This document shows positions 46,554-58,238 of a stretch of 64,000 bases of DNA, piece by piece; within the stretch, counting starts at the first letter, position 1, and each line of letters begins with the position of its first letter. The notes beneath the pieces were generated by a model. It worked only from the letters and a program-made list of their open reading frames with translations. It ran no database searches and was not told the origin of the DNA. Location: assembly GCA_964023275.1 (NCBI GenBank), contig OZ029920.1:5729014-5793013 (forward strand), in the 5' to 3' direction. This DNA comes from Norana najaformis (lineage: Eukaryota > Annelida > Clitellata > Crassiclitellata > Hormogastridae). Both the position numbers and the translations under genes were made by a program.

Positions 46554-47314
46554 CAGGGTGGGCCAAAAAAAAGTGAGAACATCGCGTAAAAAGTAATATA
46601 ATTACATCAAAATTTGTTTAACTGTATCCATAATAGCTTAAATTGTTTACTCATTTACTTACTTACCTATTTAGCTATATGATGTCTTTATTTCGACAAT
46701 TTCCGGGCGCCATCTTTGGTTATTTAATATGCCAATTGCTTACATCAGCAGGTTTAAATTTTTTACCAAGAATGACAAAAATTACCAAAGTAAACAGTGA
46801 ATACTATTGTGAACATGTTCTGAGACAAGGTTTGCTGCCTGTAATTCAAGCGACATGTGGTCGCCATAACTGGACGTTACAGCAAGACGGAGCTCCATCT
46901 CACACAGCCAGAAATACGATCAACTTTCTTCGTCAGGAGAATGTTAACTTCATCGAGCCAGACATGTGGCCACCGAAACAGTCCTGTTTTAAACCCAGTA
47001 GTGATTATGCCATATGGGGTTCTTTGCAAGAAAAAGTCTACCTTCGGCGAAAATTTACCACAGTTGAGCAGCTCAAGTTGGCAATAATTGAAGAACGGAG
47101 AAATCTGGGGCAGCGCTTTATTGACAGTAGCATAAACGAGTGGCGTCAACGCTTAGAAAAACTCGTTGAGAAGCAAGGAGGACATATTGAACATGATTTC
47201 TGATTAGCTAAATACTTGGCAAACAAAATTACATGAAACAATATAATTAATTGAATTATATTTTTAAATAACTCGTATGCTACAAGATGTTCTCACTTTT
47301 TTTGGCCCACCCTG
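46554..47314 (+). mobile_element. Tc1/mariner element, internally deleted
   Basis: The inverted termini of about 28 bp begin CAGGGTGGGCC, then an A run, and GTGAGAACATC. TA target duplications lie at 46552-46553 and 47315-47316. At 761 bp it is shorter than the usual ~1.3 kb. It carries the 3' part of a transposase ORF. Confidence 0.9.
46643..47203 (+). pseudogene. Mariner transposase C-terminal part
   Basis: Recognisable blocks: YYCEHVLRQGLLPVIQATCG, WTLQQDGAPSHTARNTINFL (second catalytic Asp in QQDGAPSHTA), FIEPDMWPPK, SDYAIWGSLQEKVYLR and INEWRQRLEKLVEKQGGHIE. The usual NSPDLNPLDY segment is altered to KQSCFKPSSDY, removing the third catalytic Asp. The N-terminal DNA-binding and first-Asp regions are deleted. 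Not active. Confidence 0.85.
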
Positions 47315-48439
47315 TATGTATGTATGTGTGTATGTGTGTATGTATGTATGTATGTGTATGTGTATGTATGTATGTATGTATGAATGCATATATGCACATA
47401 AGTGCCGCGGATATAAAAGGTACATAAAAGATGACGGACATATGTACGTATATATATATATAGGTATGTATTTACATAAGTGAACGCCGTCATATAAATA
47501 TGCATATATGTATGCACACAGGTGACGCCAGTATGTTTGTGTGTATGTATTTAGATGCTGAATGTAGCACCTAACAAAAGTGCAGCCTACGCTAGCCTAA
47601 CCGTTCACTAAAACAATTGAACAAAAGGTTCATCAAAAAAAATTGTTCATCAATACAAATCTTTCATCGACCTAGACTCCGCTCTCAGTCATGGACATAT
47701 GGTGTGTTAACAAATACATTACTTAGGCCTACTTATGTACTCACTAAGTTATTTGTTAATTGGAAACGACGCTTTTTGACTGTGGGTGTTCTGTTGTCTT
47801 GCCGGGAGTAGCACTTAGGAATTTCTCTTCAAGAAACACGATATCTATATCTGTGATTACAATTTTAAGAAGAATTACAGCTGCAGTAACTAGCGTAATT
47901 AATGCGATTCTACGCACCCAGAATAAATCGATGAACAAAAATTCATTGTAATTAAACTGCTGATGTTTTGTGTTGAACGAATTAAGGCACAGATCAGCGT
48001 TGCACAAACTCTTTCCCGATTGCATTTCTTTATATTTATTTATTGACGCTGTCTAGAGAAGCAGATTGTTTTGCAGATTTTGTGATTGAGTTGCAGATTA
48101 TCCATTTCATTCGGTGTGTCTGGCAAGTTGCTTGACTGGCTTTGATCCCACTTGCATGGGCGTACATCCTGCGCTGTCTTTGGGTCTATATGATCCCGCG
48201 TTAAGTCCGTTCTCTCCAACTGGATGAAATAAAGCAAATCGCAGATTCCAAGCGAATGATTTGTCGCCATCTTGACTCACGCTAATGAATGCCCGAGAGT
48301 GACATTTTACGATACTTGTTTAAAGTGCGCGTTCAATGGTCATGTAACTCTCAATCTTTAAAATGTAGATCGCTCAATGTCCAACTGATCTCATTTTATT
48401 GAGCAAAAAGGAGGTATTTTTACAACATTGTCTTAAAAT

Positions 48440-48690
48440 CTCATATATTTATCATGGGAAGAATAAGTGGAATCTGTAGTTCAATTCTTGGAATATTGAT
48501 CGTGTTCCTCGAGCAATCTGTCAGTGGACTGAATATTTTCATCGTGTTTTTCGAAAGCTTCCACAAATTTTCAAACTTTAACTGCAAACGGTCCCTAAAT
48601 TCAAGAACATTTCGGACATTGTGATCTAAAGCTTCAAACCGATCGCTGACACTTTGATTCATACTATTCAAAAGCGACCTTTAATCCAGG
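48440..48690 (-). pseudogene. Fibrinogen gene exon 1 relic
   Basis: Coiled-coil text like copies 1-3 remains ([31 protein letters not shown]), with the signal peptide part missing and a frameshift. At about 48686 it joins directly to sequence (GAATCCCTCATTAGAAATAA) that lies about 1.1 kb farther upstream in intact units. This indicates a deletion. Confidence 0.75.
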
Positions 48691-49230
48691 AGTGAATCCC
48701 TCATTAGAAATAATTAGAGATTTCTAACCGGATTCAGTGGCATAATCTATTCTCACGGTTTCAGCTGGTCGATTTAAAACTATTGGATAGTGTTATTGCA
48801 GAAACTTTTGCATTAGTTGGATCAGTAACATGATTTTAGTATGATTACTAGGGTGTTTCCAAAAAATGAAAGTGTCAGAAAGCTACTCTCCAACCTATTA
48901 TTGTGTGATACTAGTTGGAAAAGTAAATAGTAAAATTTTTATCATAATAAAGTGATATTTAGGACTTGCTCAAGTCAGCAAAGTTTGCTATCGTGTTGTT
49001 TCTGTAAAAAATCAAGTGAAAGAGTAAACAACTAAACAATGAACATACTAACAGTAAACATGCATGAAAAGAATGTAAACTGCAGTGTAATGGTTGAATA
49101 CCAGCATAAAGTACACAGAACAGTCACTCAGTACAGTCATTATAACACTGTAGCATATACTGAACGCAATGAATGGCTAAAGCCATACAAAACAGTATGC
49201 CAAATAGTTTAAATTAAAATGCAGTTACCA

Positions 49231-50272
49231 TCAGTCCATCAATAATTCATGTTGCCAGTTTCTCTGGATATCTCGATAGAGCTCCCCGCTTTCGCTGGCA
49301 CACACAACATGCTTCTGTTCCTCATTGCATGTTAAAAAGGCACTGAATTCTTGAATCAGGGCAATTCTCCGTTCTGCAAGATCGTTCACTACCTTCACGG
49401 AGGTGGCGACCATCTGGTCCTTTAGATATGATTCTTGGAGTAGCCATTCGCTGGGATTAGTCTGCAAGAAATCCTCAGATAGGCCGAGGATCTTTAAAAA
49501 CATCGTGTAGATGTCTTGACGAAGTCATATAGTCCCTTTGTTTCTGGATTGACGAATAGTGGACTCTGTTTTGGAGGTTCACCAGTATCTCTGAGAGCCA
49601 CGACCATTAATATCTTCTTTTCCAACGAGACACTATTGTCGAAGAATCCAAATCCTACCAGTAGCTCAGACAAGTACCATAAATGACGACCAAATGTTGT
49701 GGCGGCAGCTTCTGCAACCTTCATGTTTGGGTATGCTGACAGAGCACATAGCAAGGACAGGTCATTTCTTGGAGCAACTGCAGATGATGGGCCCTGGAAC
49801 CAGTATGTGACATACACGGCAGGAACAAAGAGACAGACTTCACTGAGATGCTTCTTTATTTGTCCCTCGATGTGAGGGACCACAGGACTTCCATAATCCG
49901 GAGGATCCTAGTTGCAATGGTTCATACTGTTTGCGGAATATCCACATCTTTATAGAGTAAATGGTTCTGGCCATCCAGCATGTATGGTGAATTGCTCCTG
50001 TATATCTACTGCAACTCTATGACACTGTCTCTCCATGGAGCAATAATGGATGACATATTCTCATCCTCGAAGGCTGTGGAAAACGACGATTTATATATTC
50101 GATGCCAGAAAGCTTTGGAATGGCCAAACAGTTCCATTTCGTGAGACTTTGAAACGTACATGTAACAGATGCTAAACATCTTCTCCAGCATGATCTCTAG
50201 AATGTGATGAGGGCAATGGTAAATGTAAGAGCCCCCGACCAATTTTGGTATGTAACAGCAAGCAAGCTCCAC
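49231..50272 (-). pseudogene. Unassigned transposon-like protein, frameshifted
   Basis: Three adjoining frames (50272-50006, 49883-49494, 49503-49231) look like one broken protein. Segments include CHHSNLN-free but orderly text such as VAEAAATTFGRHLWYLSELL, FGFFDNSVSLEKKILMVVAL and VKVVNDLAERRIALIQEF followed by NEEQKHVVCASES. The VND-x-AER-x-ALIQ and NEEQK motifs recall uncharacterised repetitive proteins in several animal genomes, but I cannot name the family. No terminal repeats are found. It lies between units 2 and 3 and is absent from the unit 1-2 junction. Confidence 0.45.
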
Positions 50273-50966
50273 CTTTTGCTATAGTGTTTGAAGCAGTGGT
50301 ATCGAAGCACATACCCTGAATAGCAGTATTAGGATATTCATAGACTCAGATGCCATTCGCCTCATAATGACTTGATCACACTAGCTAATGTATTAAATTT
50401 CTAAAAGACTTTACTTCTGTAACTCATTTCTCATTGGTAATAGTTAAGGTAATACTGAAAAACTATAAACGGTACAAAACTCTCTCGTTAATTACAAAAT
50501 ACTACATTAAGATCAAACATCCACTCCATGTTCCATGTTCACCCTTTCTACAAAGAAATAGTGCACTCGATCAGTTGACAGATTGCTGTCATTTGGGATT
50601 CTCCAGGCATTCTCGTCGATGGTCCCACTTTTTGCTACACGTTGGATAGGATGCATGAATTTTTAAGTAAAAAAAGATATATACATGCACATACACACTG
50701 AAACAAAGACATAAATTGGCTCATAGTACTTAATTAATATTTTGTCATAAGGTTCAGATATCCACGCGAGCTTAAGAACTACTGTTCCATGTCATAAGAA
50801 AGATTAACATAATTACACTAATCGATGTTAGCGCATAAAGATTACTCGTAAGACTAATTCACTGTTCCCAGCATCTTTTCATTGCACAAATATTTGAATC
50901 ATAAATGATCTCCGTCGGCCAATCGACACCCACTGCAAGAAAGAAGTTGACCGCCAGGCAAAGAGC

Positions 50967-53900
50967 TTAATTTCGAGGAGCAATTTTCATTTCCGTCTTC
51001 TTTAGAGAGTAATAGTGACCACGAAACGACATCCATTCAACACCGTCGGCGTACGACGTATGGTTTACCACGCAGGTACAACCCGTTTGAGATTTGCATG
51101 GTGGCATTCACTGTACCACAAGCTCCAAGAAAAATCAGGGCGCAGCTGCCACTAGATGTGTCATGATCGGCATCCATTGTGCTGAATTGCTGACCATTGT
51201 GAAATGCCATATCGTCTCCTACATTAGATAAAAGAAGAAGAAGAACAGTTCCTCAAATTAACCTCTGTAGTGGCAGTCATGAAATATTCAGTATTAGCGA
51301 TTGCATTTTCATAGCCTCGGCTTCAGAAAGTGGGCTACTAGTGTTTTATCTAACCGATTGATCTTCCCACCGACAGACAGACAATATGCGATGTTTATGG
51401 CTGATTAATCTAAAGTGAGCAGTGGACCAGAAATCCCGAAACAATTTTCTGAGTTGAGGATCCATGATATAAGTACAACTCTCAATGCAGTCCGAAGGTA
51501 ACGATATATGTGTATATATGTAGGCCAATCATGATGAATATTTATAGCACAACTGCCATTCGAACCCATTAATAGATAATACCAATAGAATAATACCTAC
51601 ATAGCTAAAGTTAAAAAATAATTTCGTGCATTTTATAAAAGACTATTTTTGAAAAGGCTATCAAAACGTTCAACCTATTAGTATAAAAGAACAACTGATA
51701 AAACATACATGCAAAGAAATAAACATTCATACATAATGCATACATACCTGCATTTCCAGAGTAGCCAGAAACATTGAGTCGATAGTTATCTGAAGCTGAG
51801 CCGATAGCAAACTGTGCATACTCCGCGTATCGTTTATTTCCATCAAAATCTTCCAGTTCAACTCGCAACTTGTTACTTTCTGTTTGAGGTCAAGAGATGA
51901 AGTTCATTATTACCTGAAATTGAACCATCACATAGCTTTAGTAACCTCTCGCAAGACGAAAGTTATCCCGAATATAACAAGCAGGTAAATTTACACCGAT
52001 GTTTATATAAGTATCCGAGAAGTGATCGCGATTACTTTACCATGCCTTGTCTTACCTTATCTTAACTCAGTTGCTGAACAGACCAGTATCGAATCTAAAG
52101 CCCCAAAGAGCATTTGGCAACTTACCAAGCCAGAATTCGCCTTTGAGATTTCCGGAAGCCTTTTGCATATTCGGCCCAAGACCTTTTGAAATTCTCGCTT
52201 CCGTCTTTACGTCTCTGGAACACCTATATGTTAACGCAAAGCACAGGACTGAGTAATTCTTCGGTTTTAAACGCTTAACCAAGTCTGTATTAATCGGCAT
52301 GAAATCATGTGAGATAAATCGAGCTTTCAAATGAAACTTGCCTTAATTACCTACATAGCTAAAGTTAAGCACAGCACCGTCTAAAGCCAGATTCTTACAA
52401 TTTCAGGTAATTAAAAAACCACGTGCGTCGTTTTCAGTTTCGTCAATTTCTAATATAATGATAAATACTCAGAATGATATCCTATCAAAAGCAATGCATG
52501 ACACAGAGAAATGCCAATGAGACTAGAATAATCAAACAAATACGCCATAGAATTCATATCTGGAAATAATTTTACTATATATAACAAACGGATTTCTGCT
52601 AGAGAAATTTTCTCCTCCGTACTGACATCGCGTGTAGCAAATGCTTTAAATAAGTAAATAAATAAATTTCTGCTCTGCGTCTGGGTTCAAAACGTGGAGC
52701 TTCATCTGAAATTGAACTCAAACTGTTTAACACCTGAGGAAGGACTCCTGTCTTCGAGAAAAACTGCGATTGAGTAGTGCAGTAAAAGAACGAACGCATT
52801 GCCTCGTCTAATAGTCTAGTGCTTGTTGGCAGAATCTCAAGTTTACACAGAAGCGTAGTGAAAGATGGAGTAGAATTCACAGTCCTTATTTACTCACAAG
52901 CCAGGCTTCGTTTGACGAATTCATGTCGCAGTAGACTAATATTTCAACCGGTAAGGAACCAGGTCCAAGGGCATAAACTCGATAAACATCACTTAAATTC
53001 TGACCAACTTTTCTTATATCTCCGCAGTCTCGTGACCATGTAATAATACCACCAACATCTAGAACAACACAACAGTAAATTTCTGATAATGAAAGAAATA
53101 TAGAATGAACAGTCTCCTTATCCTAGATGATGACGGATGCATTACTCACATTAATATATGGTTATAAAGCTCATGTATAAGGAAACCGGCAGTTTCAGCT
53201 CCCACAACAAATAAAACATTCCATATGGCAACCCGAAACGGTCGGCAAAAGGCATTTGCCCCAGTTGGTCTCTTCACCCCAACACATCTGGCCGACTGAG
53301 GAACATTAGAATGCACGCTCCTTGGTAACCCGAGCGATAACTGATGCGGTATGGAAAACAACTTGCATGATAGCAACGATTGTGTTACCAAGACCCATGA
53401 AAAAGCTGGGCGCAGCTGTCTTCACTGTTGTCATGCTGGGCATCCATTGTGCTGAACTGATGGCCATTTTGATATGCCAGATCGTCTCCTAAGTCAAATA
53501 AGAAAAGCAATTCCTCAAACGGATCCCTACTGGCATTCGTGGATCTGCACTTAGCCCTGTAAAAGCTTTTTGGTGTAGGATTTTCTTCGTTGCTCGCTTA
53601 GCAAACGCAATGTAGTCAGATGGTCGCATTATCCAGCAGTAATGTGGAGCCGGTCAGCTGCATGTAGACTTGCCGTGCCTTTTTCCGCCCTCAGGACTTT
53701 TGCCTCCATGGAGGTCCTCCTCTCCCTTGGTCGATCGCTTGTAATGGTCATGTACCTCTGAGTTTTTACAATGCTAAAAGAGCAATGTCCAACTGATCTC
53801 ATTACATTAAGCACACGAAAATATTTTTACATTGTAGTATAAAAATCTATTGTATTTACCTTGAGAAGCATCATTGGAAACTGCGCTTCGATTCTTGGAA

Positions 53901-54286
53901 TATTGATCGTGTTCCTCGAGCAATCTGCCAACTGACTGAATATATTCGCCGTGTTTTTCTGAAAGCTTCGATAAATTTTCAAACTTTAAGTCCAAACGTT
54001 TGCTAAATTCAAAAACGTTTCGGACATTTTGATCTAGAACTTCAAGGCGATTGTTCAAATTTTCGAGATTTTGAGTCACATTATTCAAATACCGACCAAA
54101 GAGGCCTTCGAGCTGAGTGCAGCTCATCCGATTCTGAATATTTCTTATTTCGTCCAAAATCGAACTCTGCATCTCAGTCGCATGGTTGAGGCTATTAACC
54201 TCACAATCTCCGACCGTAGACTGTCCATCAACAGAAAATGCCTCAACCAATGCCACGATTAGCAGCACAAACATGATGTTTGACAT
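50967..54286 (-). pseudogene. Fibrinogen-domain gene, copy 3 (several frameshifts)
   Basis: Exons: 54286-53860, 53082-52898, 52223-52126, 51913-51748 and 51218-50967. Exon 1 is intact (signal [20 protein letters not shown], coiled coil) and exon 2 is intact ([20 protein letters not shown]). Exon 3 is 98 bp (extra G in TTCCGGAAG). Exon 4 is 166 bp with an in-frame stop after the shift. Exon 5 has two extra T's (GGTTTACC, CCGTTTGAG) and one missing C. It is a likely pseudogene unless the homopolymer changes are errors. Confidence 0.8.
53170..53500 (-). pseudogene. Intron relic in copy 3
   Basis: DLAYQNGHQFSTMDAQHDNS then CAQLFHGSW is a decayed fibrinogen exon 5. The LINE endonuclease-like scrap follows in more degraded form (VAIWNVLF). 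Confidence 0.55.
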
Positions 54287-56159
54287 TTGTTCACGTTGTC
54301 CAGGATCAAATTAAGAACTTGTCAGTTCGTTGGCTAACAAGCTGCCACTGTTGTTGAAAATGAATAGTTCGCTGGTACCCTAGTACTTGAACATGTTATC
54401 TCTAGAGTCAGCTATAAGCTTACACACTGTGTCCAGAAAACAGACTCTCCAGGATAAATTATAATAATGTTGACGCTGGACAGATCAGATAATGTCAATC
54501 TTTTGCGGATGTCTGTTAATTACGCCTAGTGTTCATCCTTTATCCGGAAATTTTTGAAGCCAACGTTTCTCATCATAATTCTTATTTTAACGTAGAGACT
54601 AAATGCCAATTCTATCTTCTTCAGTATGGCTTGAGGTCAGCAATGCCATGAATATAACGTGGTTTTTGATGAATTCACCATTGTGAAGATCTTTAACAGC
54701 GAGTTATAGGAGGTCGTGGTTTTGAACAAACGGGTAACCAATTATTGAGATTCATACTTCAACATTAAAGGAACTGTATAAACAATGCGTTTGATCGCAA
54801 AACTGAACGCTTTCTTAATCACTGGCCTGCTTAGTTTTACGCATTTTCTGTTGTGCGCTTGGATAACAGCGGCTTCAATGTCACAAGACGACAAGCAGAA
54901 GAAATCTCCGTCAAGTTCTAAATTAAAAGATTTTGTTTGATTTAAGAAAAATTATTGCCTGATAATATGACGTCATTTTAAGGGGCCGCTTATAAACTGA
55001 ACAAATATTAATAGCAAATTAGTAATGGAAGAAACTTTTAGTTCGAATTAAATGTCATACATTTTTGCTCAAGTTATACGAATTTGTCTAAGTTTCTGTG
55101 GGTTCATTTTTTCTGGACGCAGTGCATAGAGCCTTGCTGGTAATTCATATTAAGTTCCATACTAATATGATAAAATACACAATCATAACGAGCACAAGGT
55201 CACTAAACTGTTGCTTATTGTTCTACTTTATGCCTGAATAAGCTTATTTATGACGCTTTTAAATCTTTCTCGTGACTGTTAATTGCTTGTTTAATAGGAA
55301 GGCTAATTTGTGTTTATGTGTTATTCCTGAGCATTTCGCAAACTCAAACTCTGCATAGGGCTATCAAATGGCATTTTAAAGTTCGTCTGTTTCAGAAGCG
55401 GATCCCTCGTTAGAATAATTAGAGCTTTATAACCGGACTCAGTGGCATAAACTAGTCTCAAAGTTTGAGCTGGTGGTGTTAAACCCGTTGGCCAATTTCA
55501 TTGCATAAACTTCTGTATTAGTGGCATCAGTCACATGATCTTCGCATGATCACAGTACATTCCAGTAGCGGCTAATGTATGAAGTATCCGGGTTCGAGTC
55601 TCTCCTCAAACGGAAATTGTGTATGGTCAAACTTGATTCAGGCCTTAGCGCCATTTACTGATTCTTTGCCATTCGACTGTAGTCTGATAATTTTCGTCAT
55701 ACAGAAAGTGTATAAAGCCTACTCCAGCCAGGTTCTGCTGTTGTCACCATCGAAGTTGTATGAGCCGGATTGCCGCCTTGGTTTATAATTTATAACTTTG
55801 TGGGTGACAGTTTGCCATTTTTACTGTTGTCACTTGACACTGCTTTTGAGGATGAGCCACTTCCGTTTCTCAGAAATCGCCTATTGGTTTGCGCTTTCTA
55901 ATGAGTCGTGATGTTGATGTTAAAGACATAGCCAGTTAACACAATGTCCAACTTGTCTCCGTGTTAGAGCATTACTTTTAGAGCTTGGCATGCTACTGTT
56001 GCCTACGCAATGTGCTTTGTGTTAACTGGAGCTTCCTCATTTGAATCTTCTCCGAAACAAGGATGGGTATCATGTGCCGATATACTTATGGAGGAGTTGG
56101 TGACATGTACCGAATAGGAAACGCGCAGTAACCTCATCATTCACCACTGCCGAATGACG

Positions 56160-56395
56160 TCCTAATATGCACTCATGTACCTGCAAATGTATGTTCTTGC
56201 ATAAGTGTGTATGCATGTATGAATGTATGTATCCACTTAAGTGAAGCGCGTGTATATGTACATAAAACACTACGGGCACCTGTATATATGTATATGCGTA
56301 TGTATGTACATAAGTGAAGCCGGCATGTAAGTATGCATGTGTGTATGTACATAAGTGACGCCATTATGTATGTATGTATGTATGTATTTAGATGC
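56160..56395. repeat. (TATG)n microsatellite, unit 3
   Basis: TGTATGTA-type repeats with interruptions, equivalent to those in units 1 and 2. Confidence 0.85.
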
Positions 56396-56529
56396 TGAAT
56401 GTGGCACCTCTTTAGCACCTAACAAAAGCGCTGCCTACAGCCTAACCGTTTCTCAAAACAATTGAACAAAACGTTCATAAAAAATTTTTTCATCAAAACA
56501 AATCTTTAATCGACGTCGACTCCGCGCAT

Positions 56530-56900
56530 CGAATTTCAGATCTCGATGTGGTTCTGGCGATGTCAGTTGGGGATGCGCCTTCCTACTTACGTGAGCTCTG
56601 TTGCCCTCTTTCCAGTTTGGCTAGACGCAGAAATCTTCGTTCCGAGACCCAAGGCGAAATTGTTGTTCCTTTTGCACGCTCTACAACAGTGCAAAGTCGC
56701 TCCCTCTTGGTGGTTTGACCCTCCACGTGGAATGGCCTCCCTCTTAATCTACGTATTCTTCTAATGACAGATGCTAGATGCACTTTTCGCTAACAGTTGA
56801 AGACAGTTCCCTTTCCCCGGAGCTGGCCTGGAAGGGCCTCTGGGTATACTACTTGAAGGGCCTCTATAGGCTACGCTTGAATGGGTGTTATGTAAATGTT
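56530..56900 (+). mobile_element. LINE family B remnant
   Basis: Shifted frames give GDAPSYLRELCC, SSLARRRNLRSETQGEIVVP, FARSTTVQSRSLLVV and STWNGLPLNLRI. This is the terminal ORF2 block of family B, more complete here than at 11.8 kb. Confidence 0.7.
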
Positions 56901-56999
56901 CTGGATGAATGATTGAAGACTATAGAAGTTATAAAATTAGATCGTGATGGCAGACCTGTAATGAGACCAAAGTAAAAATCCATACATACAGCTGTCCCT

Positions 57000-57920
57000 C
57001 ACATCAGAAAGAATTCTAGATTTAAGTTTTATTTTCGACTGTACAGTGAGTAGTTTAATTTATCCAAAGTATTTTATTTTTGCATTTGACTAGACGCTGA
57101 CGAGTCAGCTGGCATGCATGTGTACATCTGTTGTCAAGGCTACTCGTGTGACGTACACGAATATTGTCACGATCATTCGCCAGATGTTACCAACAACGAG
57201 GGGAATTCCACGTCTGCACACAAGGTGTCGCCGCAGACCAGTTTCTGCAAAATTCCTTCACCTCTCGGAATTCGCGGAATATGTCATAGGTTTCAACAGA
57301 CTCGAACAGACTTAAGGAGACCCTGGAACATTTTATAAACTTCTAAAACAGACTCGCAGAACCATGTAAGGGCTGCCCGCAGAGATTGTGATCTTATCAG
57401 ATTTAAGATAAGGTATTGATAGTGAGATCAACTTGGACCATGATAAGGCATTGAAAGTGAAATCAAATGAGAGGTAAGTTAAGGTAAGGTCAAGCAACGT
57501 ACATGGCAGACATAAGATTTTTTTAACCGCTGGAAACTACTAATGCGATAAAAGGTGTCAGATCAGCTAGAGACGCGGCAACTCGAAACAGCAGCAAAAT
57601 TAGCCAGAACTGTTACTTACTAGAAGACGTTAGAGTTTAACGTTAAATGCGTTCGCCTGCAAGATACAGGAAAGTTTAAGCCTACTTACAATAAAGTAAA
57701 CTCGTCACGTGTCTTTTCTGCCAGGAAAGATTTTAATGAAGACGCTGTCACCTTTGCACCAAGGCAATTCTTGCAGCGCTCTTTATTTTACAATTGAAAG
57801 CTTGTTAAATGATTCAAAAAGGTGCCACACTGACAGGGTTTTTGTGTGACGCTGAGAAAATTTGGCAGTTTGCATTACATTTGGATAGATTACCAAGGCC
57901 TATCACTTACCGATAACACT
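57000..57920. other. No recognisable gene
   Basis: Stop-rich sequence. A short stretch near 57840-57900 (TGTGACGCTGAGAAAATTTG) resembles the dispersed repeat seen in gene introns. Confidence 0.4.
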
Positions 57921-58238
57921 TCAATCCTCCCAAAACTCTTATCTTCGTTAGTTATTACAATCCAACCACTGCATTCAATCCGCTGATCTTCCGCCCTAAC
58001 ACTTTTATGCATTACCGTCACCTCATCCTTATGATTTGGAAATCGTTGGTAGCCATAGCTGCTGAACCCCTGTGAAATAAACTGCCACCAGAATTACGAC
58101 AATAATGTATATATGGCTGCACACAGAAATTACATAAAGGAAAAAGCACTAAAAACAAAGAAAAACCTACAATAGGAGAGTCCACCTATACCTATCTGAT
58201 ACATCCTGCGAACTCACCAACACTTCACCCCTTGCAAT

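Larger units (their letters stand above)
46499..47405. repeat. (TATG)n microsatellite, unit 2, split by mariner
   Basis: Repeat tracts at 46499-46553 and 47315-47405 flank the mariner insertion. Confidence 0.85.
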
